From positions 1,054,001-1,118,000 of the forward strand of contig CM041196.1 of assembly GCA_023078555.1 (NCBI GenBank): a stretch of 64,000 bases of DNA. Reading direction: 5' to 3'. How positions within the stretch are numbered: the stretch's first letter is position 1; each line of letters begins with the position of its first letter. The notes beneath the pieces are model-generated. The model saw only the letters and a program-made list of their open reading frames with translations, was not told the origin of the DNA and did not search any database. The position numbers were made by a program, and so were the translations under genes. Positions 1-13,100 of this stretch are shown one piece after another. Origin of the DNA: Ulva prolifera (Eukaryota; Chlorophyta; Ulvophyceae; Ulvales; Ulvaceae).

Positions 1-892
1 ACACGTTCCTGGTCATCGACCGCTCTGGCAGCATGAGATCGAGGGTCATCACCCCCGACAGCAGCGACATCCGGGAGCATGAGGCCTTCAGACACGGCCG
101 CCTCGACAACGTGCTCGGCGTCGTGTACGAGGCCGCTCACAAGTACGTCCTCGAGCGGGCCTCCAAGTCACAGGAGGAGCTGTTCACTTTCATCCCCTTC
201 TCATCAGACGCTGAGATCAAGTTCTTCGCCAAAGGTGCCGCAGACGGCAATGTGGCCGGCCTGCTCGATGAGTTCATGGAGTGCCCTCCAGAGAGAGGCA
301 CCAATTTCTACAAAGCTCTGCAGAAGACGAAACTCGCCGTGAACGAGGTGCGGCAGCCCCACACTTCAGCAGGTTTGCGTACGGCTTGTCCAGCTTGATG
401 CCACGCCTACTTTGTCCAAGCTATGTCCATCTACCGGGCCTGATTCAAATCGCGTTATCGCAATAGTTGACACACAAGTAGCCTCCGGCTGCACATGCAT
501 GCCCGCAGTCGCAGCTGCAACTGAGAATGGGGCAGTCACTAAGGGTACATACCATGCAGTGGCGCATCCAAGGCAGGGGGAGCCACAAGCCGGTGGTGAT
601 CCTGCTCACAGACAGCGAGGACTTCTCCAGGAAGGAGAGCACAGCACTGATGCGGAAGATCATGGCCGGTGAGCAGAGCCTGCCGGAGGCAGAGCAGCTG
701 GCATTCCACTTCATCGGGTTTGGGCCTGGTGTCGATGAAGAGTACATCCGCAAGCTGGCGAGCATTGGCAACGGCAGCCACATGACGTGCCTTGCAGCCA
801 ACGACATGGACCGCGTGACCCTCGTGAAAGCCTTCAGCCGCATCGCAGCGCGGCCGGCGCTGCAGGTCGCGCTGACGCCCCACAAGCCATGA
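1..892 (+). CDS. C-terminal VWA domain of an upstream giant GTPase paralogue (5' end outside window)
   Basis: Two exons are visible, from before base 1 to 347 and 560 to 892, joined in phase 0 (donor GTGCGG, acceptor CATGCAG). The protein starts inside a von Willebrand A domain at TFLVIDRSGSM, which carries the DxSxS metal-site motif. The second exon has LLTDSED and FIGFGPG and ends PALQVALTPHKP, stop 890-892. The intron position and phase, and the last exon's length (333 nt), match the final exons of the full gene at 3,745-21,111. By eye the two VWA domains share about half their residues. VWA domains of this type bind ligands through a divalent metal; the ligand is not known here. This is inferred to be the tail of a giant GTPase gene because the full paralogue carries it at the same place. 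Most of the gene lies left of the window. Confidence 0.85.
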
Positions 893-1870
893 CGACACGA
901 GAACTCACTGATGCGCATGCATCGTGGGCAGCTGCTGCCACTGTCTACTCCATGGCGCGATCGACTGTACAGTATGCTTGTTTGCTCCACAGGAGCACTC
1001 CTGTGCATGTGGCGAGGCAGCGGCCGAGATGTGGCACAGATATCAGCATGGGCATGTACAGTAGAAGGCAGGAAAAGGCATTCCAATCCGCACACATTCA
1101 GGGGGTGCAAAGCGAGGGGGACAAGCTTGCACCTCGGATGAGAAGCTTGAAGCTTGTACAGTAGTGCATGGAGTCGCCGTGCATGTTTTTTATCGCTAGG
1201 GTATCATATCAGTGTGTGGCTCAAGTGCATGCATATCAGCGAAGGTCACAACAGATCAGGATGGTTAAACGTACCTGGGGAGCTGTGGTCTTCTGTGGTA
1301 CTTGCTCGCATATCTCTGTGTCAGAGTCAAGTCACCCGTGCATGAGAAATGCGCCCGCCTATATTCGCAACAGGCAGCTCTATCCACAGACCAGACCTTG
1401 GTCATGCTTGTTGAACACAGATTTGTATATACGCATGTAACACAGCGATTCACCAGCATTGCACGTTGCGCCTGCATTCAACAGGCAGAGGGATTGGTCT
1501 CCTCTCGTGCAGCTACCGAAAACTCTGTACAGTATGGGGGATGAGGAGGGGGGCCAACACATACGCATTCCGCGACAGCTGGCAGAACAAACACTGCAGG
1601 TACTGCGACATATAGACACATGAAGAAAGCAGACTGATTCGTGATAGTGTGACCGTTTACTTACATCAGTCCAAATTCTCCTGTTAGTCCGAATTTGGGT
1701 GTCAATCGACGTGGAATGCGAAAGCATGGTAAGCGGGAAACCATGATGTGCCATCGCAAGCCACTGCATATGGTGGCCACGACATGAACATACATGTATG
1801 TACTATAGCATGAGCAGAAGAACAATTGCAGCACTGCGTAACAATGAGTGGAGTGGCCAGGTGGAGCAGG
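893..1870. other. Intergenic spacer, no gene seen
   Basis: No open frame here shows exon-like composition or recognisable domains. The stretch is the 3' flank of the partial VWA gene and the 5' flank of the 158-base conserved block. The short open frames on both strands look random. Confidence 0.5.
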
Positions 1871-2028
1871 TGAATGGAAATGGGGGCCGAGGTCCAAAGG
1901 ACAACGGCAAAGCAAAAATTGTACCGTGAGCAACACCAACTTGTGGTGCCTCACAACGGCAGCAAGCACAGCAATGCGTCGCTGCCGCCACCGCTCGAGA
2001 CTACATGATCTCTCGCAGCGCCGGTCAG
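1871..2028 (+). other. Conserved leader-type exon, copy A
   Basis: This 158-base block is matched by 21,958-22,115 without gaps and with only 3 substitutions. It ends exactly at CAG followed by GTAAGTAT, a near-perfect U1 donor. To the right, similarity continues for some 500 bases but falls to a much lower level by eye; to the left it stops abruptly. That pattern suits an exon followed by its intron. The only in-frame ATG close to the donor is at 2,005 and would give an eight-residue start (MISRSAGQ) joining in phase 0 to the exon at 3,745. The block may instead be untranslated leader or another transcribed element. Another frame is open through the whole block, so coding cannot be excluded. 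Its assignment to the giant gene is inference. Confidence 0.5.
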
Positions 2029-3302
2029 GTAAGTATGATGGTCCATGCCGCGGCTGTGTTCCCCGGCCCAGCTTGTTTTAAAGTCGGACTGAGCCCAGTC
2101 GGGGTGTTCGACGCCACGTGGCAGTGTTTGCATGCACCATGCTCACGCAGCCTGTCCTCGTTCGCCGCGAGAGGCAACGTAGACGCACTGCAGACAATAC
2201 CAGCTAGTAGTATATATTGCCTTTGTACTAATGTGAAAACACTGGCCCTCGTGTAGCTAATCCCGCCGCACGCTGCAATTCCTCAGCTGAGTCGGAAGAG
2301 TCTGTCGGAAGTTGTGACCATGTTGCGCTTGCCCACTTGCTCAGCTGCACCGCATCGGGTGTGCTTGAAAAATACAAGTTGTGTTAGTGACAATAAAGTT
2401 GAAGACTCGTGTTTGTGAGAAGCGGATGCCTCGCTACTTGCGTCGTGTCTTGGTCTGCGCTGGCCGTCGGCAGATTCTCGAATTCGTGCTGGCGTGCAGC
2501 GTTGGCTGCAAGGGCCACCCAGCTGTTCATGCTAGTGTGGCTGTGTCAGAGTGTCTGTCTGTGCACACGGGTGGAGTTTGTCGCGGAAACAAAGTCTGGT
2601 GCTGCAAACGTTTGATTAGTTCTGTTCACTCTAGATCTTCTTTTGGATATGTACCAAGTCGTATTAGCTTTCTTTTGTGGTATTTGTCTTCTGCCGTTCA
2701 CTCTTCTGTTACATGTACCAGGTCGTGCGAAGGCATCAGTAAGATCATCAGTACCGCTGCAGGACCGCTCTCCTTGCGATCGACTCGTGCAGCGCCGCAG
2801 ATGCGACTTATCTTGCATATCCACTTAAGACGATTGTCGACATCACCTGCACCTGCACTCTTGTGATGCTGGCGTACGTGAGCTGGCAGGAGCCTCTAGC
2901 TAGCAAGATCTGCACCTATGGCTACAGGGACACCGGGAGACAATGTCTATCCGAATTCGGACGAATCCGAACGCGGGCAGGTCGTGATCTTGCAATCTCA
3001 GAACGAACTGTCACCCGGAACTAGCCCACATACAAATAGATACGCCTGGAGGACAGTTGCTCCTGGACATGAGCATGTGCAGTACGGGTTTGCTGTCGAT
3101 CGGTGGGCTTCGAGGCCACAGAGTTCTGGCGCTACGTGTCGACTTTTGCGCCCCGAGTCCAGAATGTATGATGTTTGAAGGTGTTTACGGAAGTGACTCT
3201 CTCGAGTTTTGTGTACGCTTTCAACCTGCGGCCTGCACGTGCAGCCTGTGTGCATAGGCAGCCTATAGCTAGCTAGGCATGCTGTCGCAAGCGGGATGTC
3301 TT

Positions 3303-4107
3303 TTACAAAAGAGTGAACGGGAGAAAACAAACACTGAAACCGAATCTCATCCGAATCAAATGCAACATACACCCACACACACACGAACACTACTATGCTG
3401 TCGCAAGCGGCAATCTATCGAAACTAAGGCTATTACAGCAGAGTGACCGGTAATATAATCAGTAATCGAGACTAGTTCACCTCTATTGCGTGCAGGCAGC
3501 AACTTGGTCTAACTTGACAACGATAGCGTCAGTGCCAAGCTCCGCAGTCGACTGTGCCTAACCTATTCACAGAGCCTCGATCGGAGCTGAATGTGGTGCT
3601 GCGGAGCTGGCGAAACAGATTTTGATGTCAGCTCAAGCCTGCAGCTTCTGAACGTCGCCAACCAACTGCAGAAGCCATTCTGAGCTGCCACAGTCATGTC
3701 AACAGACTAGCAGCTGCGCCAGTGCTAGTCGACGCTCTTCGCAGATGCTGCCCGATGTCAACCCGGATGAGCTCGAGAGCAGTGCAGCACGTGCTGACGA
3801 GCAGACGCCCTCCAATGCGGTGCCCACCATGGCGGGGTCATCTACACAGCTGACGCCTGGCCTGTACCAGGTCGTGGTCGAGCGGCAAGAGTGCCAGGAT
3901 GATTCGTTCGTGCGTTCCTACCTGATCAATGCCTGCCAACTTGAACCAAATTTGAAAGCATCCGTGTGCTCATGTCACGCGATCCTGCCGGACTGAGGTG
4001 TGGCCGTGGTTGTAGTGTGATCGTGTGGGTATATATGTGTGTGGTGCTGTTGATTCGGATGAGATTCGGTTTCGGTGTTTGTCTTCTTCCTATCACTCTT
4101 TTGTAAC
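3303..4107. repeat. Imperfect inverted repeat around the first long exon of the giant gene
   Basis: The arm at about 3,303-3,370 recurs in reverse complement at about 4,042-4,107. Both contain TTACAAAAGAGTGA and GAAACCGAATCTCATCCGAA, with scattered mismatches between. The arms enclose about 670 bases that include the exon at 3,745-3,909. A short direct repeat (ATGCTGTCGCAAGCGG) also occurs at about 3,281 and 3,395. This may be a decayed foldback or MITE-like element; no transposase or clear target-site duplication was seen. Confidence 0.55.
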
Positions 4108-7100
4108 AATCCGTGTGCTCATGCACGACCGCCGCCCACAACACTGACGTGTGTCGGTCGCTGTATGGGTCCGAGAATTCCAACCCGGAGTTGTGCCAAT
4201 GCTACACGTGTACAACTCGTTGTACAACTCGACTGCAGCTGCGTGAGATGGTTTGCGTGTTCAGCTGTGTGATGGACTCGTTTGTATTCGGGCTTGTGCA
4301 CTCCACCATTACAGCTGAGGTACATGCTAACATGCATTCCGTCACGACGAGCAAAACACGCACCTACCCTGACCCGTAGGGTGCATACACATGCTGGGCC
4401 ATGCCAGCACTGGTATACTGAGGTAGAAAGTTCACTGGTTGATGCTGTATTACATGAACATCACTGACCGGCATAACATGACATGCATGCACGGCATGCA
4501 CTGTGCATGGGGTCCCCGTATCTCTCACACGTAGGTCAACTCCAACGGGCCCTGGGCATGCAACTGCAGGTGTCCAAGTCAGTTGCGATCGTCCACGAGT
4601 TTGTCCGGTTGTGCAACGACATCGCACCGGGCTCATTTGATGTGGACGGGCGATCTGTGGACTTCCGGCGCCTGGATAGCAGTCGCATCCGGCCTGTTGC
4701 TTTGTTTGGGCACAGCGAGGACGTCTGGAAGGCCATGATTGACGTCGGTGCGGCGCAGCCTTCTACGGGATCTCTGATGAGTGTATGAGCCTGATCAGAC
4801 ATCCCTACAAGAGGGCGTCTAGCCCTACATCTGGCCATCACTGTACGGCCCTTGGGCGCACATGCCAAGAGCTCCGGAGGCCGTGATTGCCCTGCAGCCG
4901 CGGTGCCGCACGGTGGCACAAGCACGTGTTGGCTGGCCATGTCACAGTCAAGTAGAATATAACTGGGTTTGTGACTTACCCATGTGGTGCAGGCCTTCCA
5001 GACAATCCAGCAGTGAAGCGATCGCTGCAGGAAGGTCTCCTGCTGTGGATGCCGGCGAAGGGCGCACGGCTCAGCCGGAGCTGGAGCGGCAGCACGCAGC
5101 CGTTTTTGCTACGCTCTGGCAGCTCTGCCACAGTGAGCGAGCGTGATCTTCTGGCCGGCTTTGACACGGTCACTCTTGGGGGCGGCTCCACTCTCAGCGT
5201 GCGCCCCGCTGCCATGCATACATGCCAGGGCCGTGCTTCATCAAGCTGAAGTACCGTTCAGTCGTGCACCTGTACATGCGCCATTCATTCGTGCACCTGT
5301 ACATGTGGCCTGGACAACATACCTGTTGGGCGCCGGCGCTGTTGTCACAGGTGGTGTCAGCGGCAGCATGCATGCTGTCGACCTAGGTCGACAGCATGCA
5401 TGCTGCCGCTTATGGATTCGCCCTGAGGATCTGCATTGATGGTCAGGGTTTCCGGTGAAGCTCCGGTAGTATGCTGTGCATGGGCTACTGTTTTAACAGT
5501 AGAATCTGTTCTCAATCACCAGCGAATGCAAAAGTGCAGCACACTTACATGTGCAGTGGCAAGACGCCGCACAGGTGCTGCCGCGGCGACACCCGCGGAG
5601 GCTTCTCTGACTTATTCTTCAGGACACATGGTGTGCAGGGCGGTGGCGGTGCTAGTACCCGAGCTGCAAGCTTTCAACAGGAGGACGACACGTACACCGT
5701 CTCGACCGTTGGACCGCCTGCAGACTACGCCACCGATGCAGACTCAGTGGCATGCATGCAGCCGTCTGTGCCGGAAAGGGTGTACGTCGCACTGTGGGCA
5801 GGCACCGCGATGCACGAGCCGATTGTGCATCCGCCTTTCAACCTCTTGCTGCGGCTGCTCATTGCACTGTGCCCAGACGTGATCGTGCCAGTTTCGAGCG
5901 CTGCTGCAGCTCTGTTTGACGTCGCCGTGAAGCCCTATGGGTCGGGAGCTGGGATGTCTCAGGACTATTGCGTGCAGCATCGAGCCTCCGCCACAGCTGC
6001 TGTCAAGGTGCGGCAATGCTAATACTGATCCTTGCATGAAAAATGTACTTCTTAGCAAAGCTCTATCAGTGGATGTCAACAGGCCCCTACATCAGGCTGA
6101 ACGCCACCGCGACCGGCAGTACACTAATCGGCTCCAAATTGGGTATACATGCATGGGCGTAAGCGAGGCCAGCTTGCAGGTGTTGGGCCGCAGAACTGTT
6201 TCTGTGAAGCATCCGAGAGGCCTCGGCCATGCCGGAGTCTGCGATCCGGAGATTTCGAGCCCAGAGGGGCCTCAGGGCCTCGAGAACGGTCTGTGGAGTG
6301 AGACTGTGGCGTGGCATACTGTTCCTGGCGGCGCGGCCTTCGCCTCAGTTCGCCTGGTCGCGGCTGCATCAACATTGACAAAAGTGGTCCAGATTGGAGG
6401 AGGGAAAGGCGATTTCGACTTGAAGCACAGCAAGGTGAATATCCTGAGATTCGACATGTCCTACCATGCGAAAAGCCTGTGCCGCACTACCGATTGCGAC
6501 TAGTACTAGCTATCAATGATTCACACTTGCGCTTGCCCACAGTGCACGCCAATGACCGGTGACAGGCCTGGCCACACAGCCAATCTTGGCCTGGTGATGC
6601 TGCGGTTGCGAGCTGAAGAGTGAACCGATTGCTGAATGGAACTTGCGGAGGCGGAGACTCGGAAGCAAGTGCTTCCAGGCCGGCAGCTTCACGCATGTGC
6701 ATATGCTGATCAGTGATGAGTTGGCTTGTGTACTGTGTTCTGTAGCGCTTGCCCTGTAGTTCATAGACCAAGGTCTGGCATGAAATCGGCCTAGCGGCAG
6801 ACATTGCAGCGGCACTATGCATCGAGGTGTTCACTTCTGTTGTCTTGTGCTCGATGCTAACTGGAGATGTATTCTTCGTCGATCGACGGTCGATCAACCA
6901 GTTTGATGTATCATGCACAAGGGATCTCCGGCGCACCTCTTCTTGTTGTGACAGTCTGTCTTGAACACGGCTTGACCACACGGACCTAGGGGGCTGACAA
7001 CTGTCATCCACAGGGCATCAGGCCCAGGTGCCTAGGTGCATATCTTCACTTGCAGGTAAGCATCACTGAGGAGCTAGCATCTAGACTGCAGAAGGACCTT

Positions 7101-10100
7101 GCGTGCCTGGCAGCAGACATCTGCGACTGCCACCCGAAGCTGAAGGCCGGCCAGGTGTCCAAGAAAAGCGCACGCATGGCCACCAAAGCCGCCACTTCCA
7201 AAGTGGACGAGTTCTTTCAGAAAGTGCTGCAGAGCCCGGCGGTCACGCTGCTCAGGCGGTGGAAGCTCAGCACCTACAGTCGCCAGTGTACGGAGCTACG
7301 GCGGCTGCGGACCGAGCTAATTGACCAGATCGGCAAGCTCACGTCCCTGAGAGTTGAAAATCACAGCCAAGGGAAGCAGCGGAATCGCAATAGGCCAGGC
7401 AAGGGACAGCATGGCAAGCTGTTGGGTACGAACTGTCCTTTTGTGTTCTTTCTGCAATCATTGACCACACAGCAACAGAACGATTGGCCATGGCAGACAG
7501 AATCGCCATCAGAGACACATGCGATTTAGTCAGTGCCGACTGCCAGCAGTATTCCAAAGACAAGATCCATTGAACTCCATAGACATAGAGCCATTGTCTT
7601 GGAATGTGACTTTTATCTGGACTTGATTGAGATTTGGCGGGACTTGCCGGCCATGGATCCAATTTGTCCAGTGTTGGCCATAATTAATGGTTCTGGGCCG
7701 GGCCGGATCACCCCGGAAATGGTTTCTGGAATGATTCAGGAAGCCAGCTGCAATCCTCAATCCCTGATGTGGCCTACTGTGCACAAAAATGCAGAGGAGA
7801 CCTGCCGTACGTCACCAGTTTAGTAGATTTGAAGATTCAGATTGCACAGCTTCCTTCAATTTTTTGTGGCTAGCGCTGCAGCCACCACAGGCGAATTGAT
7901 GTGTGATAGCATATACCTCCCAGCAGCCCGAGGGTTTTCTGAATATCAGTGTGTGTGTGTGTGCGCAGATGCAGACCAGAATTTAGATCTACAGAACCAC
8001 GTGAACTCTGGAGACCGCATGCTGAAGCAGCTCACCACCACACATAACATGATACATGCATGTATCATGGGAACCATGCATCACCTGAGCGATGCGCCCG
8101 CTGAGCTCGAACCTGGGGCTGTCGGCGACAGCCTGAGCGGCTGCGGCAGCTCCCAAGGCGCATACGTCATCACTGACTGCCGTGCCGTTCGGCGGAACTT
8201 CTTCAGTCGAGTCAAGCACTTGATGAACGACGAGGCCGGGCACTTGCTGGAGCTGGAGTTGCAGTGCGACGGTAGCATCGCAAAGTTCACATCGTGGTCT
8301 GCCTACATGCTTAGGAAGTCTACTCATGGCGAGGATGGTACGCTACAGCTGCCTGGGCCCGTCCCTTACACCTAAGCGAAGTGCTTGCACATCCGGCTCT
8401 TGAACATAGTTGCCAAGTTACTATGCATGCGACTAGTTGGGAGCTCCTAGTATTGAAGACATCATATGCATGTTCATACTGAATACTGATGACAGATCTG
8501 GTAATTATAATTAAAGACACACTGCAAGCTGAGCCTGCAGCTTTGCAAACAATACATGCTGTTCCCGCAATCTGTCACGACTCGGAGCAGTATCCCAACA
8601 GCTGGTGGCAGAAGAGTTTTGCACGTGAGCTAGCTGTGCAGCGATCGAGGCGGCGGTGGACTGCCAGGTGGTGTCACAGCGGGAGGCAGTCGACTTTATT
8701 GAGGCTCTGCGGGTGCCGACCAGCGTGGCTTCAGGGGCCATGCTCATCTCCGTGCATACGAGGCCCCTGGCAAACCCCGGCGCGGAGCTGGCCTGTCACA
8801 AGACTCTGGTAACTGCTCCTTCCATCATGACTTGACTGTGCCCATGAAACATCTCAGATTGTGTCAGCGACAACATGGCATGTGCGTTTGCAGCACTGTC
8901 ATATGATAGTCCTAACAGGCCTGCGTTGCACAATCACACTCAGTAGGCTATAGCTACGTGCCACCGGCTGTACATACCGTCCCTTGCTGCGGCACTAGAG
9001 TGCTCTTGCCACGATCACGTTTCACATTGTGAGGCCGCTGCTGCATGGTGGGGGGGACCTGCCAACAAATGCATGCACTCGAAGTGGCGAGAACCTCCAT
9101 TTCGAAATCTCATGCAGACCTGATGCGACTGTACACTTGCCGCTTTCCTAGGATGGGAAAGTTAATGCTGTGTGTTTGTTGAATCAGACCAGAACTCCAC
9201 GAATACGAGGTCTCTGTAACCGACCTCACCGGGTGTCACGGCCGTGCTGCCACTACACACTCATGCATGGAGCATATGCATGCAGGACGTGCGCTGCCGG
9301 CGGTGGCCACTGTGACAGCATCAATGCAGCCCCCTGCATGGAGAGTCTCGGCAGTGTTCTGTTCAAACATATAAAACACAATGCATCCAAACATGCGTGT
9401 GTCCGCCAATGTCACAGTTGTCTCGAGACAGCAACCTCGCCGAAAGTCAAGCTTGGCCACACAGGCAGGCCCATACGGACATTGGCAGCGGCTGGTGGTG
9501 CAGGTGTATGTTCACCCCTCCGCCACTGCGCCAGAAGGCTGCGCACCCAAAATCACGGACACCCGCGCAGCCGTAGCAACCCGCTATGAGCCGTCCACCC
9601 GGGTGCTCGCCCTCGTGTTCCCTGCCGGCGCAGTCGAGCATGCATGCAGCGCTGGTGGGAGCAGCACAGCACGCGGGGCACACAGCAGGCAGCCCACGCT
9701 CGCGATCGCTCTGTGGGCCTTCAGCCTGGACTTCACCACCCTGAAAAAGGTCACAGAGCTGACCGTTCCTGCAGTCGGCGTGCGCCGTGACAAAGCACAG
9801 CAGGCACAGCAGGCACAGCAGGCCCCAGCGTGCACGCGTAGCTGGCATCCGCCAGTTGTGCTGCTTCCAGCATCACCTGGACGAGACGGCATGGGGGCGG
9901 AGGTGTGTTCCTTTCACAGCAGCAAGGAACCCTGGGCTGCATGGACGTGCAATGCATGGACAGCCCAGCTGCCAGTACGCTATACGGCCCAGGCAGTTTA
10001 CATGTTGCTGATTGTGTTGGCAGCTACCTGATGTGGGCATGCCATATACATTGACGCTGTTATATAACAATATATTGTGCTGCCGCAGCACAGTCAGAAC

Positions 10101-13100
10101 ACACACACGATCAAACCAGGCAGCACGCAGCACGTCCTGCCTCGCCATGCATGCGCCAGCCGACACGATCACACCAGGCAGCACGTCCTGCCTGCTGTTA
10201 TCGTGTTTGTACATGTGCTGACTGTGCCAGAACGCCGACCGGTACATGTCATATCGTGGTATCGACAGGATCTATGCTGAATTCGAATGCATCCTGTGTA
10301 GATGGTGTGGTACGCCGAACAGATCTGAGGTGCTGCATGTGTGTCATGCCACATATGTGGACAGATCGGTGTCGATTTCACGCATGTGAGGAGCACGGCC
10401 ATCGCAAGCGCACACAAAATATCGCACAACCATATGGGCGGCTCATCTGTGTGATGTATGCAGGCAGTCGCGCTCATCCTGGAGGAGAAGCGTGTTGCCC
10501 TGTACAACATCCTGAGCACGTCATGGGAGCCCGAGTCGCTGGCGGTGGCGACAGCAGGCAAGCAGTGGCTGTGCACGCCCTGCCGCACCGCCCTCCTCGC
10601 CGTGCGCCACAATATCGGCCTCGGCCGCTGGGTGCTCGACGCCTACTCCTTGGAGCGAAGTTCAACGCAGGGGATGTTCACGCAGATCCTGATAGGCGAG
10701 GAGCTGCCAGAGGAGGTTGCCTGCCTGCCCCGTGAAGTGCGTCTTTCACTCTAGAAATGCCGGGGAGGGGGGGGGGATTGATGGTGCACTTACAAGTGTA
10801 TGATTAACACAGTACCTTGAATCCATGTTCAATTCACAAGTTGTGGCATATGCCTGCTGAATGAGAGGGACGCACAGTCAATGTTTGGACACATCTGGGC
10901 TGGTGTGACTCTCCTGATTCATTAAGCCGGCGCCCTATAGCACTACTATAGTACTGTTGGAGTTTGACCCAGAGCAACCCTGTCCTGGGAGTCCCAGAAC
11001 TCTGAGCTGACAGCGACAGCTGAAGTGATCTTAAGAATCCCAGCCACTATCCACCGAGCTGGGTACATCACTGCATGCATGATCAGTGTACACGTTGCGA
11101 TTGGTTTGACAAGTCTGCCGCATATGCTGCTATCTGCTCAAATTGGTCACCAGGTCTATTCTGCATCACTCTCTGTAAGCAGCTCACACATTACTGGTGT
11201 CTCTCTGATTGATACTAGCTGGACATGGTGGCCACCAGTGTTGCATCGGAGCCTTACTAGGGCTCCGATGCACTAATAGGGCAGTGGTAGAGCTGTAGTA
11301 CAGCCCTACATGTATACAGTATACCGTAAAAAATCAGATACTAAAGATGAGTAGAGCAATTCTGGGTTTACATTTCCGCATCCTCAAGAGTGTCTACTGT
11401 ATTGATAGTGTTTGTGTTTGTGATGCTGTCCCGATGATACACAAAACTGCCATGTTGTGCGCGACCCACGACGGTCATGACGGTGCGCATACATACTGTC
11501 AATGGCCCTGCATCACTCGGTTCACATTCTGCGTTTGCATTACATACCACACATATCACCGGCTGAAGGTGTTCTGTAGGACACAGCTTTCGCCGCCGCC
11601 GCCATAGGCGGGAAGCCGTACCTTCTGGCAGCCCACGGCAGCACCACCTACGCCACAGCCCTCTCCATCGAGGGCGCGAGCAGCGGCAAGGCCCTCGTTC
11701 GAAGTCGCGGCAGCAGCGCTGCCCCACCGCCGGCTGCCAACCGGCTGCTCAACTATGTCCACAGCTGCTGCCACCGCTTCCCGCTGGACGACTGCCTGGC
11801 CGCCGCCTCGGCGGAGGCAGTGCAGAGGCAGCTTGGGCTGGCAGGGGGCGCGCCGCCGGGGGCGCGCCGCAGCGTCCGCATGCACCTCGTGGCAGGTGCG
11901 CCGCCGGGCGCTACTAGTAGGTCTTGCCCTATGCCCTGCGTATCAATGAGAACTGTAGCACTGGAGGCTGATAGCATAGCCGCAGCGCACAGCACGGACA
12001 GGGGCGCTGCGGCAGATGCTGACGTGGAACAACAGCTACACAGGCTGTGTGCAATTGACAGGGTTCAAGAGTTCGGGCCACTTTATGGCACACCACCGAC
12101 CCTAACTCACCAAAGCATGCTGTGCACAACTGGTACTGCGTTGACAAGTATGCATGCGTTGATCGAAGAATCCTGTGAAGGTTGATGATGATGCCACAGC
12201 TGCCAACATCATGTGATGCCACGGACAGCAATCCAACGACGACCCGCCATTGCAATCTGTGCTGAGTGAACCATGGGTGCTATTCTGCTGAAGGGGACCC
12301 ACAGACAGCGCTAGTGTGATGTGCAGAAGATGCCGGCGTCGGCAGGCAGATGGCACAGTACGTGCAGGACCTGGTGCAGCACGCCGCCGATGACTCGATG
12401 AAGCCATCTGAGCTGCTGCGGCTGCGGGCCCGCAGCTCCTGCACCGTTCTGGAGGTGCTCGAGAGCCTACATCTCAACGGCGGTGATGATGATGAGGGCC
12501 AATGCGTGTTGGCCGGGCGCTGGATCCGGCGCCTGATGGCCATGCTGCCACAGCAAATCTCTCGGTGCGTTTCCTCTAGCCAATCCATACACATTCAAGC
12601 TAGCTCGCTGCCTGATGGTGTTAACTTGTGCCAGCTGACCAGTCTTTCTCCGTTTCCTGCTCAACAGCACACATTTGCTGCTGCTTTTGCACCATAGTGA
12701 CAATCTCCCAGCAGGGGACCGTGTCCCAGTTCTGGACAGCTGATTGGCTGCCCAAGACTCGCAGCCCAAAGATTGCAGCCCCCGCCGCCAATCACCAGCC
12801 ACATACAGCGCAGTGCTTCAAATTACTGATACTTTCCATTGAAACATGTGAGGCTTACTAAGCCGTAGTACGCAAATCATGACACTTAATGCTGAAGCAA
12901 TGCGAGCAGGTGCATGGGTGGCGCGCTGGAGCCGATGCATGACGGCGAGCCGCGCAGGGACGTCGCCGCGGCCCCCGGCTTTGTTGACATTGACAGCATG
13001 GCGCGCGACCTGCGCCTCGGGCTGCACGAGGCCGTGTTGCGCTCGCACGCCGGCCCGGTCCGCGTCGTCGGCGTCCTCGGGCCGCAGAGCCTCGGCAAGT

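Noticed and set aside
1871..2028. Transposon or known small RNA as the identity of the conserved block
   Set aside because: No terminal repeats, transposase or recognisable snoRNA or snRNA boxes; the sharp end at a splice donor fits an exon better, though dispersal elsewhere cannot be checked here.
5937..6503. Forward frame of 188 codons between exons 5,681-6,007 and 7,056-7,425
   Set aside because: The flanking exons join directly in phase 0, and the frame shows no motif; treated as intron.
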